A DNA stretch of 64,000 nt from Euleptes europaea (lineage: Eukaryota > Chordata > Lepidosauria > Squamata > Sphaerodactylidae), in NCBI RefSeq assembly GCF_029931775.1, contig NC_079316.1, positions 62,374,064 to 62,438,063 of the forward strand. Reading direction: 5' to 3'. Positions 27,209-39,200 of this stretch are shown in pieces. Position numbers and translations under genes: made by a program. Positions within the stretch are counted from its first letter, which is position 1. Each line of letters starts with the position of its first letter. The notes beneath the pieces were generated by a model, which saw only the letters and a program-made list of their open reading frames with translations, made no database searches and was not told where the DNA came from.

Positions 27209-30200
27209 TCCATGTGCTCTACTACGCTTACTTTATTTTCACCTATGAAGTGCGTAAAACAAAATCCTTGTTTTTCTCAGTACTGGTCTTCACCACCTCT
27301 TTACTTTTCAAATGAGCTAAATCCTCAGTTCATCTCTGGGAGAGGGAGACATTCTTGTGAAAACTAAATGGAGCAATATTAATACTTTTATCTCTCTGTG
27401 TTCTTTTCCTGCTTGTGCTTCAGAGGTGGGAGAACAGAAACTAGCCTCGCTCTGAAGTTTATTCTTCACAAAGGATTCCGCGGGGGCAGGAACCTGTCAG
27501 TACCCCAAATCCTCATCACCCTGACTGATGGGAGATCTCAGGGCAGTGCAGCAATACCAGCCAAGCAGCTGAAAGAAAAGGGGATTGTTGTCTTTGCAGT
27601 AGGAATCAGCTTCCCAAGGTAAATTATTTTCTAGCGTGAGAAGAGATATTAAATGTTCCATTGCTATTGTCACTGAACCAATGACTAAAGAACAAACTGA
27701 CAATAGAGGTGAGATTTGGGTTGCTTGCCTGTGATGGAGATAAGAGTGTGTGAATTGTGTCTGTGACTGGGGAGTTGAGTGCTGGCTGGGGACCATTTGA
27801 AGTACTTGAGCAGGAAAGAAAAGCTGGAGAAGGATGCGTGTGTAGGGAGTGAATGTCAGAAGGTACTTGACAGAAACAATATTGTAAGCAGATTTTAACA
27901 ACTGGAAAGCTGTGCCTATATTAAGTTGTAGCATGCCTTGCTTTAGTTCTGTATGTGTATGAGAGAAATGCTCTATTAAATGGCTCCCAACTCTTTACTA
28001 ATTATGAAATTAGCTGCCGTTAAATTATTGCTGTGCTTCTGTGCTTTACCTATTAACCTACACATTTCTGTGCAGATGGGAAGAACTACACGCACTAGCC
28101 AGTGAGCCAACAGACTGGCACGTGCTCTTTGCCGAAGAGCCGGAAGATGGTGCCAATGGCCTCTATACCACCCTGACCGGTTCCGCAATTTGCAATGCTG
28201 CATTTCCAGGTAAGCTTGGCAGGATTCTTTGTGCAGTCTTATTAAGCAAGCCTTGCCTCCTGCTTTTGGGGGGCACCTGTGGTCATGTTGGCCTTTTCCA
28301 CATTCAAGTCTTCATATTTCTTTGCAGGCTCCATTTTTAATGTGGCCCAGTTTTCTCTCTTTCTTCTAAGACAGGAAGAAAAAGTTTTTGGAGAGTGGAG
28401 TTACAAAGTCTAGACCTTTAAGGACAGAGCCGCACTTCCTCAAAAGGTGTTGTTTCTGTTTAAGGGGTTTTGCTAAGTGCTAAATCAAAGACTTTACCTT
28501 ATCTCTTCAGGAGCTTGTAGGCAGGAAGAGAGTGATGCTTCAGACACTGCCAACTTCAACAGGACATTCACCCACCTTTTTGCTTTCTGTTACAGCATTC
28601 CAGTTTACAGGCTATACCATGCAGTATGGAAGGTTTGACAAAGAGTCCACTGGAGCAGCAGTGTGGGAGGCATCAGTATTACATAGGGTTGCCCAGTTTT
28701 GGGGGCGGAGCCTGAGGAGGGTGGGTTTGGGGAGGAGAGGGACTTCAATGCCATAGAGTCCAATTGCCAAAGCAGCCATTTTTTCCAGGTAAGCTGATCT
28801 CTATCAGCTGGAGATCAGTTGTATTAGCAGGAGATCGCCAGTTAGTACCTGGAGGCTGGCATCCCTAGTGTTACATGCTGTCACTGCTTGCCTCTGACCT
28901 CCTGCCAGACTCCAGGATAGCACTTTATTTTATTTATTTATTTTTTTATTTTCTTTATATCATTGGGGATACAGGAAAGGAAAAAGGGAAAAGGGTAAAT
29001 GTTAGCATAATAAAAACAAAACAGTATTGTAAAATGATTTCTAAATAAAATATAGTTACAAAATGGCTTTGATTTGTCGTTCTTGCTTCTAAATAATCTC
29101 TGGTATTTTAAAGGTTCTTATTCTTTTTTATCAATTAACTAAAGTAAAAAAGTTTAAAACAAGATTAGTTATAATATTTTAACATCCATTATTCGTAATA
29201 ATTGGACTTCATATATACATAAAAAGATGCCCACTTCTCCTGAAATTGTTCGGTGGATTCACTGAATTTGGGATTTAGTTCATGAGTCATTTTTGCCATG
29301 GCTGCGTATTCTAAAAGTTTTTCTTTCCAATCATCAATATTAGGTATGTGGATTTGTTTCCATGTCCTTGCTAGGATTGTTCTGGCAGCTGTTGTGGCAT
29401 ATTTGAAGACGTCATGCAGTTTTTGTGGTAGGCTTGACGGTACTATACTGAGTAAATATGATTTTGGGTCAAGTGTAAATTTCGTATCTACCATCAATTG
29501 TAGTTCGCGATGAATTCTTTTCCAGTATATTTGTAGCTTAGGACAAGTCCACCAAACATGGAAATAAGAACCGTCTGACTCTTGACATTTCCAACATGCA
29601 CCTTTTTTCCCTGGAGTTACCATCTGAGAGAGCATGTTTGGAGTCAGGTACCATCTATAGAAGGTCTTGTACCAATTTTCTTTCACTTCTTGAGAAACTG
29701 TATATTTCATTTCGGAGGAACAAAGTTTTTCCCATGAATCCATATTGATCATTTCTCCAAAATTTTGCATCCACTTTATCATGTTTGTCTTCACTTGTTC
29801 TTCTTCTGTATCATATTTCAGGAGAAGCTTATATATTTTTCCTAATATGTGTGAGTCATTTTTGGATATTAACTGCTCAAATTCAGTTGGTTCACGAAAT
29901 GGTTGTGGATATAAGCAATCTTTTTGCAGGTTAGACCTCAATTGTAAGAAAGTTAACCAATTCAACTTTTGAAATTTTTCTTGAAGTTTGATCATATCCT
30001 TGATTTCTCCCGTAGGTTCTATCATATCTCTGTAAGTAAAATGAATACCCGGTTTTAGTTTAACATTGTCGTGATAAGCTTCAATTGGTGACATTATAGA
30101 AGGTGGAGAGGGACTTATTCTCTTCAGGATAGCACTTTACAATCCTAGCAACTTCCACAATATTTCCCGAGTTGTGTTCTTACAATCCATGAAGAGAAGT

Positions 30201-33200
30201 AGACAGAAAATGCCTCTTTGTAATGTTGGAATCATCAGATGTGAATTACTGAAGTACTTACAATGTCACATAGTGTCTAAATCACAATAGAAATAGTAAT
30301 TTATCAGTTTTAGAACCCTCCTAAGAACTTTGCGACATGTGGAGCTTGTATTTGTGTCTATACTCATATACATATATTTGCCATTTGGTGGCTACTTCTG
30401 CAGATACAAAACACAGACGGGAAACTCACTACATCTGGCTGCGTAGCCACTGTCCAAGGGAGAAGAAACCTGCAGAGAAGACAGGAGTTTCCTAATACTA
30501 GCTAGGCTTTTTTGAGGTTTTTCCCATAGGTTTGTAACTGTGGCATGATGGCAGAGGAGACCATAAGGAATCTGATTCTAATCATACCTCCCCAACTTTT
30601 TAACAGTCAGCCACACCATCTTCAGGTAGCTGTTCCGGGTTCTACGGTCTTTCTTGGGGGCCAAGAGGGCAGGATTTCCCTGACCATTAAACAACTATTT
30701 TACCAGAAGATGTAAAGTAATAGTATTGCTAGTAGTAATACCATCTTCCATTTTATAAGTTGCACTGAGAACTTTTCATACTGAAAAGCAATTGGTTGAT
30801 AGTTGGCTGGACAACAGTACATGTGAAAGAGATCTGGGAGTCTTAGTGGACCACAAACTGAATATGAGGCAACAGTGTGATATGGTGGCTAAGAAGGCCA
30901 ATGCAATTCTGGGCTGCATCAAAAGGAGTATTATGTCTAGATCAAGGGAAGTAATACTACCACTGTAGGAGCCGGGGGTTTGGGGTCCCGGGTCCTCCGC
31001 TCCTCTGCCGCCCGCACTGGTTGAGCCCAAGGAGCCTCCTCGGCCTCAGACCAGTCGGAGGGAGAGTCCGAGTCAACTTCTCCCTCCGACGTAGCCAGAG
31101 TCTCGCTGCTGTCAGCCTTCAGCAAGGAGCCCTCTGCCTGCTCTCCTCCCTGGCCTCCGCTCCAATGGCCTTTATAAAGGCCAGGCTCCACCCTTCCCTC
31201 CCCCTATGCCCGCATTCTCCACCACTGTAGGAGCCGGGGGTTCGGGGTCCCGGGTCCTCCGCTCCTCTGCCGCCCGCACTGGTTGAGCCCAAGGAGCCTC
31301 CTCGGCCTCAGACCAGTCGGAGGGAGAGTCCGAGTCAACTTCTCCCTCCAACGTAGCCAGAGTCTCGCTGCTGTCAGCCTTCAGCAAGGAGCCCTCTGCC
31401 TGCTCTCCTCCCTGGCCTCCGCTCCAATGGCCTTTATAAAGGCCAGGCTCCACCCTTCCCTCCCCCTATGCCCGCATTCTCCACCACTGTAGGAGCCGGG
31501 GGTTCGGGGTCCCGGGTTCTCCGCTCCTCTGCCGCCCGCACTGGTTGAGCCCAAGGAGCCTCCTCGGCCTCAGACCAGTCGGAGGGAGAGTCCGAGTCAA
31601 CTTCTCCCTCCGACGTAGCCAGAGTCTCGCTGCTGTCAGCCTTCAGCAAGGAGCCCTCTGCCTGCTCTCCTCCCTGGCCTCCGCTCCAATGGCCTTTATA
31701 AAGGCCAGGCTCCACCCTTCCCTTCCTCTGGCCCCTCCCTCTTGAGCCCTAATGAGGGCTTGCGAGCTCCTCCCCCGGAAGCAGGCCGTGCCCCTTTGGC
31801 CCCGCCTCTCTGCAGGGGCCAAGCCTCCTAGCCCGCGCCTCCTCCCCACCGGCTTCTCAGGGGGCAGGGGAAAAACCGCCGACGCCGGGCGGCGTAGGGC
31901 CTCCGCGTCCTCGCCCGGGGCGCGCCCGCCCGCCTGTCAGCTGGGCCACGGGGAGGCTCGTAAGGCCGCCCGTGGAGGCGGCCGGGCGGCCGAGTCCGCC
32001 GTGGCTGGACGCCACGTAGGCGCCGTCTCCGGGTCCTCGGCCCCGCCCTCCCTCTCTGAGGGGCCGGCCATCTTCCCCTTCCCCGCCCGAACCCCTGGCC
32101 TCATCCTCCTCCCCGGCCGCTCCGTCTCCTGCTGCAGCGTCTGCGGGGAGAAAAAGAGAGGTAAGTAAGGGTTCGGCCTCCTGAATCCCCTGGGTTCCCT
32201 CCCGGGGTCGCCCCTTTTCCTGTGCTCCCCTGGGGCCGGTAGGGTCCTGTAGTCCCAGACGGGCTGACTCTGGGCCCGTCTCGGGACAACCACTGTATTC
32301 TGCATTGGTCAGGCCTCACTTGGAATACTGTGTCCAGTTTTGGGGTCCACAATTTAAGAAGGATGTTGACAAGTTGGAGCATGTCCACAGGAGAGCAACC
32401 AGAATGGTCAAAGGTCTGGAATCTGTTCCCTATGAGGAGAGACTTAAGGAGCTGGGTTTGTTTAGTCTGGAGAAGAGAATGTTAAGGGGTGACATGATAG
32501 CCATGTTTAAATATTTAAAGGGATGTCATATTAATGAGGGAACTAGCTTGTTCTTGGTTGCTTCAGAGACTAGGACATGGAGTAATGGATTTAAACTAAG
32601 AGAAAAGCGATTCCACCTAAACATTAGGAAGACGGTGAGGGCTGTTCGACGGTAGAATGCCCTGCCTCAGTGGGGTGGGGTGTGTGAAGTCCCCGTCTTT
32701 GGAGGTCTTAAGCAGAGGTTGGATGGCCATATGTTGGGAGCACTTTGATTGCGGGATCCTGCATGGCAGGGGGTTGGACTGGATGGCCCTTGAGGTCTCT
32801 TCCAACCTTGTGTGATTTTGTGATTTTGTGATAACTGTAACCTTGTGTGATCTATCAATAAGTAACTTGTTCATTTGCTGCTGTTTGTTGTAGGTTTCCC
32901 AGTGGTCTTGTTTGAGTTCAAAATTGCAAAGTCACTTGTTGGCATGGTAATGAATTTGTTTAAGGCAGCAAATGCTACTTATGAGATTATTCTCATTTTG
33001 CAACAGGCTGCAAGATTGAATCTTATTCTTGTGAGCGCAAAACACTTGAAAGAGAAAAGGTGCTGATTGGAAACTATTTCTGTTGGAAGGGATCAAAGAA
33101 CGGTATTACTGTTCATGCATCGCTCTGCCCTTTTTACAAGTGAGTCAACAATTTTATCCCTTAAAACTTTAGTGGGTATAGGTGGAAGATACAGCATGAA

Positions 33201-36200
33201 AATGTTGCACAGATAAATAGTTCAACAAATTAATGAACATCATTGCCATAAACATATTGCGCATATTCCTTGCCAGGAAAGAATGAGGTAAACATGATTG
33301 AACTATTTGGGAGTGTACTAGGAAACAATGACTGCAGGGCTATCAAGTTCAACATATAGTAAAGTTCCTGGAAAGTCCAGCACCACCACAGTTAACTTCA
33401 GAAGAGGCAAGTTTTCAATGAAGACATTACTTAAAACAAAATTGAAAGGAAAGGAACAGTCAGGAGAGTCAAGTCGCTTCAGATTTCTTGAAAATTATTT
33501 AAACCTTTAATAGTAAAATCTCAATGAGAATGTACACCACTGACTATGAAGGGTAGACTAATGCTAAGAAGAGGCTGGCATGGTTGAGGAATGGAATCAA
33601 GGAAGCCATAAAAAATAAGAAAGGCCTCTTTTAGAAAGTGGAGGTCTAGCCCAAAGGGGGTGGGGAGTTGATGGAGCACAAACTCTTGCAAAAGAAATGC
33701 AAGATAGTAGTAAGACAAGCAAAAAAAGAATTTGAGGAGCACATCACTAGACAACTAGGACCAACAATAGAACTTCTTTAAATACATCAGAAACAGAAAA
33801 GCAGCCAGTAAACTGTTGGACATAAAACTATGAAAGGTATTCTGAAGGGGATTAGGGAGAGTGTGGAATGAATGAAATATTTTGCATCTGCCTTCTCTGC
33901 ATGAGGTGTAGGATAGATACTTGTCCCTCAACCTCATTTTAAAGGGTAGGTGCAAGAGGAATAGAGGCAAATAGAAGTGTCCAAAGAAGTTCTACGGTTA
34001 ATTGACAACTTTAAAAATAACAGACCATGAATCTTGATGCTGTGTATCCAAATGTTCCTGAAGAACTCGAAGAGTAAACAGTGACTCATCAAAGGTCATG
34101 CTGGAATAAATTTTGGGAAACCACTAGATTTCTGTTATTTTTTTCTGCTACTGACTAACATAGCTACCCGTATGTCATTTGCCATGAACATCAGCTTCTT
34201 CCCCAGAAGACTGGAAAACAGCCAATGTCATGCCTGTTTTAAAAAAGAGATCCAGAACAGACTGGTTGGTTTAATGTCTGTCCCAGGTAAAGTGGTAGAA
34301 AGTGTATTGAAGTCTTTCTGAAGAGAGACTGGCATGGCTTTTGTAAAAATGTGTCCTGCCTGCCAACTCATACAATTTTTAAATGTGTCAGTTAGCTTGT
34401 AGACAAGGGTGACCCAATAGGTACTTATTGGATTTATGCATGACTTGGACTGATTTGTGAAGGATAGATCTATCATTGGCTATTAGCCATTATAGCTGAA
34501 TAGAGCCTCTGGATTCAGAGTGCCTTTGATGGTTGTATATTTGGGGGCAGTTAGCAGTTGAGGGCTCTGTTAATGGGCTTCCTAGTGGCATCTACAGGCC
34601 ACTGTTGCAAACAGAATACTGGACATGATCGTCAAATGGTCTGATCCAGCATGACTACTCTTACATTCTTCCTCTGACCACTTTTCCAACTATTTTTGGT
34701 GGAATGCTAAATATTGAAATCTGCATGATGATACATAGGATACCTGACTTGGCCACATAGCAAAGAATTCTGTATGTAAACCCTGAGGAATGGATATTAG
34801 TTATTGCTTTGCAGATCTGAAGGGTAGAGAAAACATATATGAGATGTTGGGGGCAGCATAGGTGAGGATACAGTGTTCAGTATCCGCAGGCCTGGGGCAT
34901 CTTTTCTACATTTCTGAGGATAGGTATGCAGTATGAACCATTTCTGGCAAGAAAGGCACTCAAACACAAACAGCAACAACTACAGATGTGAGACTGGGAA
35001 AGAAAAAGTAGGGGCAAAGGGATCTGACATGTCACTGTCAAAACGAGAAAGATAGCACAGTATCTCAGCTCCAGTGCCTTTTTATTATTGCCATTTATTG
35101 ATTTAGATGAAAGACTTGCAGACTCACAATGGATTGTTTTCCGTGGGATGGGAAAATATCCAGACTCTGAACTCACTGCTGGCCCTCGTATGGAGGTCTC
35201 TTCATATATTTTTTTCATGACTTTTGGCTGGAAGAAATACTTCCTCTCTATCTTGCCTATTTTGACAGTGCTATAAGATTGTCACTGATATAGGGCAAAG
35301 CCTCAATCATTGGCAGGAAATGGTCCCTGCTCATATTGCAGTCAATGTTCAACCTGAAAACCGCAAACACTGAGGTATATTGTCAGCTCAATGGCTGCAG
35401 GTTAGGCAAGAAAGTTCCCCTCATGCTGAGATAAGGATATATTTGAATAATATGAAAAATGTCAAAGGCCTTTAAAATAATTGGAGACTTGTTAAAATCT
35501 TTGTAATGGAGACTTGTACAACGAGTAAAATATTTTCAAGAAGGACACAGAAGGGAAAATGGATCTTTGTATCCTTTTTATTTTGGTTTCCTTTCTGCAT
35601 CTAAAGAGGGTCTGAAAGGATCTAGTATTTCCTTTCATATTTTTTGTCAGTTTCACACAAGATTTGCATTTCTGTTGTGTATCTTGAAGGACCAGCTCAG
35701 ACTGTTGGCAACTACGATAGGACACACCAGGCAAAAGCCCAGTCCGCAATAGGTGTAAAGTGATCAGATGTGGAGAAGGAAAAAAGTGTTCTGACCAGGC
35801 CAACAAAATTCCGAAGTTACAATATAATACATCAACAACAGATTTGCATACGACTAATAGTGTTTGGGTTGGAAAATGTGTTGATTTTGGAGTTGTGGCA
35901 AAGTTTTTATCCGCGATTATATGTAATATGTTTTGCCTTTGCAAGCATACATTTGAGATCCTACAGGGAAAAATATGATGGGGAGAAGCTGCAATGGAAA
36001 AGGTGCAGGCAGAGAAAGGGTCTCGGCTTCTCCCCTTTGCCACTTCTCTATGCCAAATTGAAGGCCTTTTTTAAAGGTCCAAGTGACGTGTTATGCCAGG
36101 AGCTGCTAATTTGACTAGGGAAGCAGCATATTCCTCCACAGCTGTATTCTTGATCAAAATCTCTTCCCCTAACACCCCCCCACCCCCGGCCACCATTTAC

Positions 36201-39200
36201 ATGTGGGAGAAAACAGCAGGCAAGATACCTGCTCCTTTCTTTTTATTAAGCAAATAGCAGCTTGAGGGGACAATTAAGACAGGGAAATCTTCATGGGGAA
36301 AAGCGCAAAATGTGCCATGCTCCTTCCTCAGTCAAATCAGCAGCCCTCGGGCTATGTTTAGTGTTAAAAAAAACACACATCAAAAATTAGGAAATTAGTC
36401 ATGGATTCCCCTGTTTAATTTGTAGTTTATCCCAAGAGAAGGTGCCAGGATTACATCGTAAGCATTGCCCTTCACATTTAGGTTGCTCCCATTTGGAGTC
36501 TGTTCCCTGTTTTGCTCTTATTGCCTCTGTGAAATCAAAGGTGAATACAAAGGTATTGTTTTCCACCTGTAATATATATCTGAATTATTGGGGTCTGCTT
36601 GTATTGTATAGCTTTCAAATACGAGACAAAATGACGTTTTATACTGTGTTTTCTTTTGTAAGGTGGAGGAACATTTTCATTAAGCATCCATCTAAATGTT
36701 ATCGTACCCTGTGCCCAGGTAAGATACGGTCATTGTAAATCTTAATTAGATGTACAAGTTTCCCAAAATAAAAATAACAGGAAAATTAAGGTAATACACC
36801 ACCAATTGGACATTCTTTTTCTCCACAGGAAGACCCCAGACAGTCTCCGTTCAGCAGGGTCAAACTAGTTGAGATGGGTGGGACTCTCAGGAACACCGTT
36901 GAGGGCAAATGGGAGTCTGTGGTGGGAGGGGGTTTATCTATGGAAATTGCCATGCCTTCTTCTGCAAATGGAAATGCGATTCCATCCAAGGAACTGCAGC
37001 ATTGTATATGTGCCAATATAATTAGGCAAGTAGTCCCCATGGCTTGTTAATGTTTTCCCCTCTTTCCAAGCAACTTAATTAGGACCTGAAGAATGTTAAG
37101 TCTTTTGCTCTTTTTTGTAATCTTAAGCCACTGGCAGCTGACCTCTTCCAGAGTTTTATTTTGCTTATCTATGTGGCAAGATAATATCTTGCTGGACACA
37201 AATCAAGTACTCTGACGACATGTAGCACGAAGTGTGGTTGGGTTCTCCCGGAGCTCAGCCCTGCTTACACCTCAAATATTGGCAGAATGCTTATCTCACA
37301 TCCCCTTTTCTTTCTATTTCCTGGTTTCTAGATCCTTGTGGTTCCCATCCTTGCCAGAATGGAGGGACATGCATTCAACAGGGGTTAGAAGGCTACCAAT
37401 GTGTTTGCCCAACAGGATTTGGAGGAGATGTCAATTGCGGTATGTGTGGTCTTATGTACCAGCACTTCAGTCCTATGGTTCTGGCTATCAGTGTCATGTT
37501 TGTTCTATAATGGGGAAGAAGGGAGACAGACATAGGGGTTGGTAATCATAACAAATATTTTTAAGTAAGAGGGAGAAGGGTTATTTTGTACTTCTTGCTT
37601 TAGAGCCAAACTTATATTAAACTTACCGAGGCTCATTACTAAATAAATATATTTAGGATCAAGTTGTGAGGCTTTAACCTAAGCCCAAAGGCTTGCTGGG
37701 AAGTAAGCACTCGCTGGGAAGTAATGTTAGGTTAAGTCAAATAGATTTGCTTCTGGGTCAGTACACTTAGGAACAAGATATACAATTCCTGAAAAATATA
37801 TTGACTTCAAGACGTGTTTACTGCCTAGTGTGCAAATCACCATTGTTTTATTCTCCATGGCAAAAAAGGCTGTACCTCTTAAAGAGCAACAACAAAGAAA
37901 ATAATTTCGAAGGCTTTTGAACAGGGAGTGCTAAAACCACTGTATCCCTTCTGAAGCATCTTAGCCCTCTACATAAAAGGGATTTGTGATAGAGGACCAA
38001 GGTGCTTTTTGCTAGGAATTTCTATCAGGACATGCATCAAGCAATTTGTTTCTAATTATACATCTTGGGACCTGACCCGCCCCCAGGATTCTATTCATAG
38101 CAAGACAGTCAGCAGGCTCTAGCTGGCATTCCTCCTTCCCTGCTCTTTTGACCATAAATAGAAGTGAATGACTGAACCAAAGAGATCCCATGTTTATATG
38201 AAGTGGGGCAAGGATCATTGAAGATATAATTTCACTATTAATCTTTCCTGCCGGGCCTACTAGTTTCCACAACTGGGCTCTGTCCTGGCTCCGGCTCCCT
38301 TCAGGAGAAACTTATTTTTGAAAGGCAAGATGACCTCAGTGATGTGAATAGGCTAAAGTGCCCCAAAAGCTTTTAACCGGTTTTCATTTGGACTTCTTGG
38401 ATGCTTTTATTTTTCCAGCCCCCAAGCTGAGTCTAGAATGCAGCGTGGATCTTCTTTTCCTGGTGGACAGTTCATCCAGCATCACCCTTGAAGGATTCTT
38501 GCGCTATAAAGCTTTCCTGAAAAGGTTTCTCCAAGCAGTGTGGAGTAAAGAAATTCCAGGAAATGTGGGTGTGGCCCAGTACAGCAGTGATGTCATGGTG
38601 GCTGTCAGAGTTGGGGACTACACAGACGTGCTCAGTTTGGTGAAGGGCATTGATTCCATGCAATTCAGTGGAGGGAGCACCTTGACTGGCAAAGCTTTAC
38701 GGTACATTGCGCAACATGGATTTAGGAGCGCACCGATCTTTGCTGATGTTCCCGATGACCTCCCACGGGTGGTTGTCTTGCTCACTGATTCAAATGCTCA
38801 GGATTCAGTGGTGGAGGCAGCTGAGTATGCCAGAGGGCAAGTGACTTCTCTCATTGCAGTTGGCAGTGAATTTCTGAGAGCTGAGCTAGACGAAGTAACA
38901 GGGAATCCAAAACAGACAATTGTCTATACAACCCCACAAGATCTGTTCAACAAGATTCCTGATCTCCAGAAAAAAATCTGCAGCATTGATAGACAAGGTA
39001 AGGTTGTAGTGCTAATCAGTATTTCTGCAGCAGCTATTGGCTGGCAGTATTATTTGGATAGACCAGGGGTCTCAAAACTGCGGCTGCAGAGCCGCAGGCA
39101 GTTCTTTGGCCTGTTGAGTGCGGCTCACCGAACTTGGTTTGGAGCCCCTGCTCTTGCGCCCGCTTGCGCCGGCAGCCGGGCTGCGGAGCCGCACGCCTGA

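Larger units (their letters stand above)
30780..32835 (+). mobile_element. CR1-type LINE 3' part, split by a GC-rich insertion
   Basis: The left part (30780-30963) translates to [20 protein letters not shown] and [20 protein letters not shown]. The right part (32289-32835) gives [20 protein letters not shown] and [15 protein letters not shown], the CR1 ORF2 C-terminus. The 3' end is a short direct repeat, tgattttgtgattttgtgat, a CR1 hallmark. Between them lies a 1.3-kb unrelated GC-rich element. The LINE is in the sense orientation of VWA2 intron 6. Confidence 0.85.

Noticed and set aside
29189-30094. 301-residue minus-strand frame as a host gene
   Set aside because: The sequence is an L1 ORF2 C-terminus with an A-rich tail and a target duplication, so it belongs to a mobile element.
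30964-31723. CRISPR-like array
   Set aside because: There are only three long units with no spacers, in a vertebrate genome; this is a tandem duplication.
31752-32168. 138-codon open frame in the GC-rich element
   Set aside because: GC-rich DNA has few stops by chance; the translation is low-complexity (Pro/Arg/Ala/Gly) with no domain, and frames on the other strand are also open.
35492-36043. 183-residue minus-strand open frame
   Set aside because: It lies in a VWA2 intron, overlaps other open frames on the plus strand, and has no family resemblance.
36829-37046. Exon-like stretch after ttctccacag in VWA2 intron 8
   Set aside because: Entered in the correct phase it reaches a stop after about 14 codons, and AMACO has no segment between the Cys-rich part and EGF1 here. 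The open frame is in another phase.
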